This document shows positions 1 through 5,047 of a stretch of 5,047 nt of DNA, one piece after another (positions within the stretch are counted from its first letter, which is position 1; each line of letters starts with the position of its first letter). Source of the stretch: a bacterium (GTDB taxonomy: Bacteria; Patescibacteria; Paceibacteria; UBA9973; UBA6065); assembly GCA_030680695.1 (NCBI GenBank), contig JAUXUT010000049.1:1-5047 (forward strand), written 5' to 3'. The notes below the pieces were generated by a model, which saw only the letters and a list, made by a program, of their open reading frames with translations, was not told the origin of the DNA and ran no database searches. Both the position numbers and the translations under genes were made by a program.

Positions 1-171
1 CTGCTCTTGAAGCGAAAGATCCATGGCATAAAAGTAACCTGTTTCGCCGTCATCTTCAAAAGCTGCCCCGAAATTATTCCGAGGGGATTGTGCTGTCAAG
101 AGAAACGCTTTCCCTGGAAAGAACTCTTCTTGTGTTGCTAGAGGTGGTCTTTGATTGTCTTGAGATTTCAT
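1..171 (-). CDS. Partial CDS (N-terminal 57 codons), DUF2251-like hypothetical protein
   Basis: Reading leftward from the ATG at 171-169, an uninterrupted frame of 57 codons runs exactly to the window edge, so the C-terminus is missing. The peptide begins MKSQDNQRPPLATQEEFFPG and ends with an acidic, aromatic stretch, FEDDGETGYFYAMD (about residues 38-51). That signature resembles what I remember of small DUF2251 proteins, which have no known function; this is a recollection, not a search. The start is well supported: GAGGA lies 4 nt upstream of the ATG, and no earlier in-frame ATG is plausible because the upstream DNA is the structured repeat. No signal peptide or membrane segment is visible in the part present. 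It is the first gene of the next cassette, beginning directly after the recombination-site-like repeat. I am confident that it is a real gene and only moderately confident of the family. Confidence 0.72.
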   Translation of the reverse strand, partial: MKSQDNQRPPLATQEEFFPGKAFLLTAQSPRNNFGAAFEDDGETGYFYAMDLSLQEQ

Positions 172-173
172 GA

Positions 174-180
174 TTTCCTC
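174..180 (-). promoter_or_regulatory. Ribosome binding site of the DUF2251-like gene
   Basis: On the minus strand GAGGAAA lies just before the ATG at 171, with GAGGA 4 nt away. It is the strongest Shine-Dalgarno sequence in the window. It begins only 5 nt after the 10-bp arm of the attC-like repeat ends at 186, so the leader of this gene is almost entirely defined by the repeat boundary. Confidence 0.65.
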
Positions 181-185
181 AGATA

Positions 186-320
186 GCAGCCCAACGGTTT
201 GCGTTACCTGCGTGTGGGTGGGCGTGGATTCTGTTTGGGAGCAGGAAAAACTCGAAGCCAGAAAAATGCTTGAAAATGCCGCAGAATCCCACACGTCAGG
301 TGCACGCTTTGTTAGCCCGT
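186..320 (-). repeat. attC-like structured repeat, left copy (3' end of the defence cassette)
   Basis: This ~135-bp noncoding element is shared with 4728-4863. In plus-strand order it holds an outer box GCCCAAC (189-195), a 5-nt spacer, an inner box GCGT (201-204), and a 13-bp stem in which 206-218 pairs with 288-301. T296 is left unpaired in the 3' arm. The apical region follows, then inner box ACGC (304-307), spacer TTT and outer box GTTAGCCC (311-318). GGATTCTG at 226-233 can also pair with CAGAATCC at 282-289. This order (R box, spacer, L box, imperfect hairpin with an extrahelical base, L box, spacer, R box) is that of integron attC sites. Read on the minus strand it starts GGGCTAACAAAGCGTGC, close to the usual 5' end of classic attC sites, so it would lie 3' of the genes it follows. 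What differs from a classic attC is a 24-nt apical sequence (252-275) identical in both copies. The site is inferred from structure; recombination activity is not shown. Confidence 0.72.
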
Positions 321-336
321 TTTTGACTTGAAGACT
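321..336. repeat. Short direct repeat flanking the abortive-infection gene, copy 1
   Basis: TTTTGACTTGAAGACT here matches TTTTGACTTGCAAGACT at 1308-1324 with a single 1-nt indel, and similarity continues for a few more bases (CA versus TA). This copy overlaps the last base of the stop codon of the 336-1280 gene and abuts the attC-like repeat. The two copies bracket that gene exactly. Confidence 0.5.
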
Positions 337-1280
337 CATTTTGTTTCATTCACAAGAAACACAATAGCCGCCGCAGTTGCATTGAGGGCGTATCGTGCAT
401 AATTTTGAGTAACTTCTTTGGGAGCGACACCTGCCCCATGAGACTTACTGAGTCTATTGCGAAGTGTAGCGATAATGATAAGTGGTTGCTCGAAAAATGA
501 TTCAAGTCCGCTTTTGTTAATGATTGTTGTTAATAATACAGATGCCGTGTCAGTTTGCTTATATTGCCATTTCTTACTATCGCAAATTATTTTCATAACG
601 CTTTCAAAAGCACTGCCACATTTTGTTAGACAATCGCCATAATCACCTTTACGATAATCTTCTAGCGCTTCCAAATATTCTTGATTAGCCGTTTTATATT
701 TTGGCTCACTGAGTAAATTTAGAGCGGGCATAATGGTTGTGGTATGAATAACTTGGTCATCTTTTTTAATCACCTGCGGATATGCAATTGTCTTGATTAC
801 TCTTTGTTCTCTCCCGAAAAAGGGATATTCATTTACAGGTTCAACAACTTCTTCTTTAATGATTTCAGTAAGTTCGTATCCAATATTTTCTGACGCAAAC
901 AACTCGTTAATTTCAGTGACAATCAAATTTTCTTCGGTTGAAACATGAAATAGACATTTCACCTTGAAAATGTACTCGATAAAATCAAAAAATTCTTCAT
1001 CCTTACAAGTCAACAGAAAATTTATTGAGTCTTCTGCTCGTGATTGGGGATTTCCATTTGACAGTTGAAACTTGCCATGACGATAAAGTAGCATTTGGTG
1101 AACTTCACTCCAAAATTCACCTGTGTAATCCCCACTTCCCCAACTGCTTCGGCTGTTGCTAAATAAATCTCGGCAATAAAGCAGAATCTTATTTCGTAAG
1201 GTCGTTGGCGCATTTTTGACAAAAGGCTCAACTTCCTTATTACGTCTTGAAAAAACATCAAAAATTTGACTGAACTTCAT
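336..1280 (-). CDS. Abortive-infection-like protein with C-terminal HEPN (Abi_C-type) RNase motif
   Basis: This 314-aa protein is soluble, with no signal peptide or membrane segment. Residues ~1-110 (FSRRN near 10-14, then an aromatic, acidic helical region) resemble the N-terminal domains of AbiJ / STM4504-CBY_0614-type proteins. Residues ~195-310 look like the abortive-infection C-terminal domain: a helix with YRKGDYGDCLTKCGSAFESV (209-228), then RNRLSKSHG (274-282), which contains both R276-x4-H281 and R274-x6-H281. RX4-6H is the catalytic signature of HEPN ribonucleases, many of which cleave host RNA in phage defence or toxin systems. Cleavage here is inference. The middle (~140-190) is not recognised. 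The gene lies 60 bp downstream of the membrane-protein gene in the same direction, probably in one transcript. Its ribosome site is weak (AGGAAA about 14 nt from the ATG, in AT-rich DNA). It looks intact. Length fits known relatives as I remember them. A role without RNase activity remains possible. Confidence 0.85.
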   Translation of the reverse strand: MKFSQIFDVFSRRNKEVEPFVKNAPTTLRNKILLYCRDLFSNSRSSWGSGDYTGEFWSEVHQMLLYRHGKFQLSNGNPQSRAEDSINFLLTCKDEEFFDFIEYIFKVKCLFHVSTEENLIVTEINELFASENIGYELTEIIKEEVVEPVNEYPFFGREQRVIKTIAYPQVIKKDDQVIHTTTIMPALNLLSEPKYKTANQEYLEALEDYRKGDYGDCLTKCGSAFESVMKIICDSKKWQYKQTDTASVLLTTIINKSGLESFFEQPLIIIATLRNRLSKSHGAGVAPKEVTQNYARYALNATAAAIVFLVNETK

Positions 1281-1307
1281 TGTATATTTTTAATTTCCTA
1301 TGCGTAC

Positions 1308-1324
1308 TTTTGACTTGCAAGACT
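1308..1324. repeat. Short direct repeat flanking the abortive-infection gene, copy 2
   Basis: TTTTGACTTGCAAGACT lies in the 60-bp gap between the membrane-protein stop and the abortive-infection start, and matches 321-336 except for one extra C. It contains the perfect 8-bp palindrome CTTGCAAG. Together the copies mark a 987-bp unit that carries only the abortive-infection gene. Confidence 0.5.
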
Positions 1325-1340
1325 TACTCTATTAAAAAAT

Positions 1341-1850
1341 TTATCCTTTTGTAAAAGCCGCTTTTGCTTTTTCTTGTAAAAGGCTGATTTCATCATTCGG
1401 AACGCCATTTATTTGACCATGTATCGGACACTCATAAACATACCGATATTCAAATTTCGCATTGTTAATTTCCGAAATACTTGTAACTACTCTTAAGGGG
1501 TTGGGTGGAATAACCCTGCAAATTACTTTTCTTTCACAATCATTATGAGGGCAAAGAGGCTCAGGATAACGAAAAGAAAATAAAGATGGCTTCCATAAAA
1601 GCCCATTGACTTTTATGTTTGGCGACCTTTTTTTGTTAACCAGATGCTCAATCAATTTTGCAAAAGGATATAAAGCAAGAGTGGCAATGGCTATAACCAA
1701 CCACACGGGTAAATTTATAGATATATTTTTATTTCCAATCTTCAAAACCGCAAAAACCGCAGACAAGCAAAGTAACAGAATAGGCAACACCACTTTCCAA
1801 GCATTAACAAGGGTGATTAGGAAATCCAAAAATTCTTTAATTCGTTTCAT
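1341..1850 (-). CDS. Two-membrane-segment protein with Cys/His-pair C-terminal tail, function unknown
   Basis: This 169-aa protein is one I do not recognise as a named family. Two hydrophobic segments are clear: about 18-37 (WKVVLPILLLCLSAVFAVLK) and 47-66 (LPVWLVIAIATLALYPFAKL). The N-terminus (MKRIK) and the stretch after segment 2 (NKKRS, 72-76) are positively charged, so by the positive-inside rule both ends should be cytoplasmic. The tail holds C100-P-H-x2-C105, C111 and C141-P-x-H144, spaced like a degenerate zinc ribbon; metal binding is inference. Its start codon overlaps the stop of the restriction-modification gene in an ATGA junction, which implies translational coupling and explains the absence of its own clear ribosome site. 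Gene order suggests that it works with, or is dosed together with, the restriction-modification enzyme, for example as a membrane anchor or a sensor or effector subunit. An unrelated cassette passenger is also possible. Confidence 0.85.
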   Translation of the reverse strand: MKRIKEFLDFLITLVNAWKVVLPILLLCLSAVFAVLKIGNKNISINLPVWLVIAIATLALYPFAKLIEHLVNKKRSPNIKVNGLLWKPSLFSFRYPEPLCPHNDCERKVICRVIPPNPLRVVTSISEINNAKFEYRYVYECPIHGQINGVPNDEISLLQEKAKAAFTKG

Positions 1851-4678
1851 GTTGCTAAACCTTCAACAATTTTTATTTCTTCATCACTCAAACCGTACAA
1901 CTCATAAACCAATGAATCAATTGCTTTGTCTGTAACTTCGATTTGGCGTTCAAGTCTTTCTTTCTCTTGCGGAGTTTTAGCCGTAGAAAGACTCTTATGA
2001 AATGCAATCATTTGCTCAACAAGAGAAATAAGTTTTTTGTTGTTGCAATCTGCCAATGGGCTGTTTCTCAAATAAACTGGCTTTATTTCATAATCGTAAT
2101 ATCGTGTAGAAAATAGCCAGTTAAACAAATTTGAATTCAAAATACCGAGTAATCCCAAGAGGCTGTATCCTGTTCGTGCAATAATATTAGAAAGTCTGTT
2201 GAGGTTGTAACCGCCATCAGTATCAATTGTGGCGATAACCCTTTTTTGAAGTGACAGATTTCTTGTTCTTACTACAAGAATTTTTTCAGAAGAAAGAAAA
2301 TTTTCTGCTGGTAGAGTTCTCCCAAGTTTTCCACGTTTTTTTACATAATCTTTATCGTACATAATCCACCCTTTGGTGTTTACCTTGCCATAGCGTGAAA
2401 TTCCAGTACCCGCCACCATTGGGTGATACCTTGTATCTTCTTTTTTGTCTGACACCAACTCTTCTCGAATAAAACCTGTATTTATTCCTACTCCAAATTC
2501 AAAACCTGATTCGATATTTAGGAAGTTCTCAAATAATTTTTTAGTGATGTTTGCGCTGACATCCGATAATTTGTAATCAAAAACCATTCCGTTGTTTTGA
2601 GAAAATCTATCTTGACTGACAAAATACGGTGCAGTAATTGCTAAATTAACAGGTGGTTTTGGTGTTTTTATTGCAACTTTATGATTTTGAATTGAACTCG
2701 CCTTCTCTGTTAAAAGTATTGTCGTGTCAACCGTAGCGTCTTCAAATACCCCAGGTCCCAGCGGCGATAATTCAATAATTTTTGACTTCGATAAAATTGC
2801 CTTCCGTAATTTCTGAAAAGAAGGTTGTACTAAAAAAGTTGCCGAAACTATGATGCCTGATAATCCTTGCTCTCGGTTTATGCGAAGATTGTTTTCGATG
2901 AAAAATTTATATAACTCGAAATTACCTTCTGCTGATTGATAGTTTTGCAAATAATAATCACGAACATTATCTTCGGTTGCATTTCGGTAAGCATACGGCG
3001 GATTCCCAATAACAATATCAAAACCGCCTTTTGCGAAAACTTCTTTAAACTCATTGCGCCAGTCAAATGGATTCACAATTTCCCGTTCTTCTTCATTAGG
3101 CAATAACTGACCTTCAAAATAATCAAATCCAACCAATGAATTACCGCACTTGATATTATTTCCCAAGTCGGGCAAAACTCGCTCGATGCCTAGCCCTAAT
3201 TGCCCACTGGCATTTTCCAGCACTTTGAGCAAAAGAGAAAGTTTTGTCACTTCTACTGCTTGTGCGTCAATGTCCACGCCATGAATATTGTTGAGCAAAA
3301 TTTCCTTTTTCTTTGCGGTGGTTAACCTGTAACCATTTTCAATTTTTACAATGGCTTTGTTTTTCTCCGCTTTTTCAGGCTCATTTTCTGAATACCAGTT
3401 CAAATGCCAATCCAATAAAAACTGATATGCGCCAAGCAGAAAAGTACCCGAACCGCAAGCGGGGTCAACAATTTTGAGCGAAGCAACATCTTTCGGGCTT
3501 TTGTTTTCTACCAGTTTTCCAACTGTATTTTTTACGATGTACTCTACGATATAAGTAGGCGTGTAATAAACCCCGCCTGCTTTGCGGACTTCGGGCTTTT
3601 CTTCAACTTTGGCATTATGTCCCGCCGTTAATCGAATCACCTTGCCAAGAAAACGCTCGTACACCTGCCCTAAAATATCGGAAGGAATATAAAGAAAAGC
3701 ATACGGGCTTTTCGGATAATACAAATTCGAGACGATGTCTTTCAAAACTTTGTCGTCAATACCTAGCGAAAGAGTCAAATCATCTGGGCGGCTGACGATT
3801 TCTTTTTCCTGCTTGAAATGGAATAAGCCAGAGTTATATTTTGTATCTGCCCGTTTGAATAACTCGCACAATTCTTCATAGATATTATCTGTATTCGTGA
3901 TTTCCAGTAATTGATTTTCTGGCTCAATTCCACGTTCTTCACAAATTCGCAAAAATACAATGCGGTCAATCGTCATTTGCACGGAATAATTCAAGCCAGC
4001 AATATCAATGTCATCATTTCGCAAGGCAATATTTTTTGCAAGTAATTCCCGCCAGCGTTCAATTTCCTGTAAAAATGCGTCGTCTACATCTGCCGTGCCT
4101 TTTTTGCCTTTCATGCTTTCGGCATATTTGGCAAACGAACCTTTCCGCACGGCTTCGGGTGAAAAAATTTCTACAATCTCATTCCATCTTGAAACATAAT
4201 CTTTGTAGTGAATGAGCATGATGCGCCCCATTGAAGCCTTGTCATTTATGTTTGGCTTCGTGCGGCAATCATAAACGGCGAAATGTTCAAAGTCGGTCAA
4301 AATATTAATTGGAAGTTTTGCGCTCCAACCATAACGGCGGATTTGAAAAGCCGCTTCTTGACTGGTTTCAACTTTTACCGATGGCTTTTTGGCTTCAACA
4401 AGAAAATCAAATTTTTCCCCACGCCCAACACGAAAAGCATAATCGGCTTTTTTCTGCTGACCCGCAACATCTACCGAAAATTCGTGTATGACTTCTTTCC
4501 CTAATTCATCGTAACCTTTTTCATTGGCAACATCCCAGCCCAACGCAGTAAAAAACTTATCCAAAAATTCACGGCGTAATTCGGTTTCGTTCTTGCTGAA
4601 ACGATACGAATCTAAATTCTGCTCGAAAGTCTCAACCAATTTATGAATAATTGCGGGGGCGGTGGTTTGTGATGTCAT
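1847..4678 (-). CDS. Single-chain (type IIG-like) restriction-modification enzyme, Eco57I/TaqI-type N6-adenine methylase
   Basis: This 943-aa cytoplasmic enzyme is predicted to methylate adenine in its target site and to cleave unmodified DNA. Domains in order: an HsdR-like nuclease at ~1-135 with D79, E95-x-K97 (PD-(D/E)XK) and Q112-x3-Y116; a helical linker to ~360; an N6-adenine methylase with GGVYYTP (368-374), SAM-binding motif I DPACGSGTF (405-413), VDID (468-471) and catalytic NPPY (559-562); a TaqI-like target-recognition region at ~685-870, with NSNLFNWLF near 848-856; and a C-terminal helical tail ending VYELYGLSDEEIKIVEG. All catalytic residues are present and the length is full for such fused enzymes. 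The start fits the family N-terminus. Its ribosome site is poor: AGG lies 12 nt upstream, while AGGGA abuts the ATG. It is first in the operon, 49 nt after the attC-like repeat. The recognition sequence cannot be read from the protein. Confidence 0.95.
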   Translation of the reverse strand: MTSQTTAPAIIHKLVETFEQNLDSYRFSKNETELRREFLDKFFTALGWDVANEKGYDELGKEVIHEFSVDVAGQQKKADYAFRVGRGEKFDFLVEAKKPSVKVETSQEAAFQIRRYGWSAKLPINILTDFEHFAVYDCRTKPNINDKASMGRIMLIHYKDYVSRWNEIVEIFSPEAVRKGSFAKYAESMKGKKGTADVDDAFLQEIERWRELLAKNIALRNDDIDIAGLNYSVQMTIDRIVFLRICEERGIEPENQLLEITNTDNIYEELCELFKRADTKYNSGLFHFKQEKEIVSRPDDLTLSLGIDDKVLKDIVSNLYYPKSPYAFLYIPSDILGQVYERFLGKVIRLTAGHNAKVEEKPEVRKAGGVYYTPTYIVEYIVKNTVGKLVENKSPKDVASLKIVDPACGSGTFLLGAYQFLLDWHLNWYSENEPEKAEKNKAIVKIENGYRLTTAKKKEILLNNIHGVDIDAQAVEVTKLSLLLKVLENASGQLGLGIERVLPDLGNNIKCGNSLVGFDYFEGQLLPNEEEREIVNPFDWRNEFKEVFAKGGFDIVIGNPPYAYRNATEDNVRDYYLQNYQSAEGNFELYKFFIENNLRINREQGLSGIIVSATFLVQPSFQKLRKAILSKSKIIELSPLGPGVFEDATVDTTILLTEKASSIQNHKVAIKTPKPPVNLAITAPYFVSQDRFSQNNGMVFDYKLSDVSANITKKLFENFLNIESGFEFGVGINTGFIREELVSDKKEDTRYHPMVAGTGISRYGKVNTKGWIMYDKDYVKKRGKLGRTLPAENFLSSEKILVVRTRNLSLQKRVIATIDTDGGYNLNRLSNIIARTGYSLLGLLGILNSNLFNWLFSTRYYDYEIKPVYLRNSPLADCNNKKLISLVEQMIAFHKSLSTAKTPQEKERLERQIEVTDKAIDSLVYELYGLSDEEIKIVEGLAT

Positions 4679-4727
4679 TCCCTGATTTTACCTGTTGATA
4701 TAAAAAAATGAGATTATTGTGCAAGGG

Positions 4728-4863
4728 ACGGGCTAACGGATTGCGTTAGCGGCGGGTGGGCGGGACGAGAAAAAACTCCGAGAGTAGGATTCTGTCGAAG
4801 CCAGAAAAATGCTTGAAAGTCGCGCAGACTCCCACCCGTCCGCTGCACGCTTTGTTGGGCTGC
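4728..4863 (-). repeat. attC-like structured repeat, right copy (site of the upstream cassette)
   Basis: This is the second copy of the element at 186-320. In plus order it holds GGGCTAAC (4730-4737), spacer GGATT, GCGT (4743-4746), and a 13-bp stem in which 4748-4760 pairs with 4831-4844. T4839 is unpaired at the position equivalent to T296. The apical region follows, then ACGC (4847-4850), TTT and GTTGGGC (4854-4860, exact GTTRRRY). The 24-nt apical block at 4795-4818 is identical to 252-275, while much of the surrounding arms differs. GGATTCTG (4787-4794) lies directly against the block here, but 18 nt away from it in the left copy. A local 7-bp inverted repeat, GCTAACG/CGTTAGC (4732-4750), could form a competing small hairpin at the left end. 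The GC-rich stem contrasts with the AT-rich genes and may also act as a transcription barrier. Confidence 0.72.
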
Positions 4864-5008
4864 GTGCTGTTGTGCCAGACTCTTTGGCTGTAAAAGACCT
4901 GCCCGCAAAAAAAACTTGACAAAATTATTGCACGAAACTTTGACTTTGGCAACAACCCAAAAAACACAAGTAGACCAAAATGCTATTTTGCGAAAGACTG
5001 AACAGAAT

Positions 5009-5047
5009 CTACATGAAATGTTTCAGAGCCTCATCTGACCACTCGTG
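5009..5047 (-). CDS. Possible C-terminal end (12 codons) of an upstream gene
   Basis: From the right window edge the minus strand reads HEWSDEALKHFM followed by TAG at 5011-5009. This is the longest open run of the three minus frames here; the other two stop after five and seven codons. The composition is ordinary for a soluble C-terminus, and its direction agrees with every other gene. It would be the gene of the preceding cassette, ending about 145 nt before the right repeat. The stretch between (4864-5008) holds an A8 tract but no convincing gene, terminator or promoter. Twelve codons are too few for a firm call. Confidence 0.25.
   Translation of the reverse strand, partial: HEWSDEALKHFM

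Larger units (their letters stand above)
195..4736 (-). mobile_element. Putative integron-like gene cassette carrying a three-gene defence operon
   Basis: Taking the integron rule (crossover between G and TT of the GTTRRRY box) and reading the minus strand, the cassette would start with TTAGCCCGT at 4736 and end with the G of the left copy's GTTGGGC at 195, giving about 4,542 bp. Its two ends are complementary over 10 bp (ACGGGCTAAC at 4728-4737 versus GTTAGCCCGT at 311-320), as expected when one cassette supplies both outer boxes of its own site. The genes run 5' to 3' into the terminal site, as in typical cassettes. It is several times longer than the usual one-gene cassette and carries three genes. 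No integrase is in the window, so the mechanism is inferred. If the opposite strand is the recombining one, the boundaries shift to the mirror positions in the GTT boxes. Confidence 0.6.

Noticed and set aside
186..320. CRISPR repeat-spacer unit
   Set aside because: There are only two copies 4.5 kb apart, each ~135 bp long with an extended hairpin. No short regular repeats or spacers and no cas genes are present.
186..320. Rho-independent terminator of the operon
   Set aside because: The stem is strong but interrupted by a large apical region, and no T tract follows it on the minus strand. It may slow transcription but is better explained as a recombination-site-like element.
457..642. Plus-strand open frame inside the abortive-infection gene
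   Set aside because: It lies opposite a well-supported coding region with HEPN motif residues and has no ribosome site. The same holds for the plus-strand frames at 1606-1935, 4008-4199, 4283-4504 and 4309-4491 and the minus-strand frames at 1022-1261, 2878-3066 and 3775-3969.
1847..4678. Frameshift or domain loss in the restriction-modification gene
   Set aside because: The reading frame is continuous over 943 codons. Nuclease, SAM-binding, NPPY and C-terminal specificity motifs are all present in the expected order.
4697..4724. Possible promoter for the operon on the minus strand: TTGCAC, 16 nt, TATATC
   Set aside because: It is only a loose sigma-70 match in AT-rich DNA. It does not match the Bacteroidota TTTG/TAnnTTTG pattern, and it would leave a leader of about 10-15 nt. 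It is not strong enough to list.
186..4863. Composite transposon with the two repeats as IS ends
   Set aside because: The repeats are noncoding and too short for an IS. They are direct copies with internal hairpins, and no transposase or simple target duplication is seen. Box structure and end complementarity fit cassette recombination better.
4714..4967. Two overlapping minus-strand open frames of 64 and 73 codons across the right repeat
   Set aside because: They run through the structured repeat, whose variation follows stem pairing and not codons. There is no ribosome site, the composition is odd, and the left copy does not keep equivalent frames.
5013..5047. Plus-strand ATG opening a frame at the right edge (MKCFRASSDHS)
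   Set aside because: There is no ribosome site and only 11 codons are visible. Every convincing gene is on the other strand.

Overview
The window reads as a piece of an accessory cassette array from a low-GC bacterium, most likely a member of the Bacteroidota. This rests on AT-rich genes with weak or distant Shine-Dalgarno sequences and on general protein style; no marker gene fixes the taxon. All convincing genes lie on the minus strand, so the layout is described in that direction, from high to low coordinates.

The right edge (5047-5009) may hold the last 12 codons of an upstream gene, followed by about 145 bp of noncoding DNA. Next comes a structured repeat of about 135 bp (4863-4728), then a three-gene operon. 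The first gene is a 943-aa single-chain restriction-modification enzyme (4678-1847) with a PD-(D/E)XK nuclease, an N6-adenine methylase and a TaqI-like specificity region. It overlaps by 4 nt a 169-aa protein with two membrane segments and a Cys/His-pair tail (1850-1341). After a 60-bp gap comes a 314-aa abortive-infection-like protein with a C-terminal HEPN RNase motif (1280-336). A second copy of the structured repeat (320-186) follows. A new gene then starts 15 nt after it (171-1, cut by the window edge, DUF2251-like).

The two repeats are the most interesting part. Their organisation is that of integron attC sites: RYYYAAC/GTTRRRY-type outer boxes, short asymmetric spacers, inner boxes, and a long imperfect hairpin with one unpaired base on one arm. 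Between the copies, 13 stem pairs are all kept, and 3 of them changed by compensatory double substitutions. The repeat ends facing the operon are perfectly complementary to each other over 10 bp, and so are the ends facing away. That is the footprint expected if the operon, as one cassette of about 4.5 kb (195-4736), was inserted into a pre-existing site by integron-type recombination. No integrase lies in the window.

The cassette content is anti-phage: DNA modification and cleavage, plus a likely RNase-type suicide effector, with a membrane protein of unknown role between them. A short duplication flanking the abortive-infection gene suggests that gene joined the cassette as a separate event.
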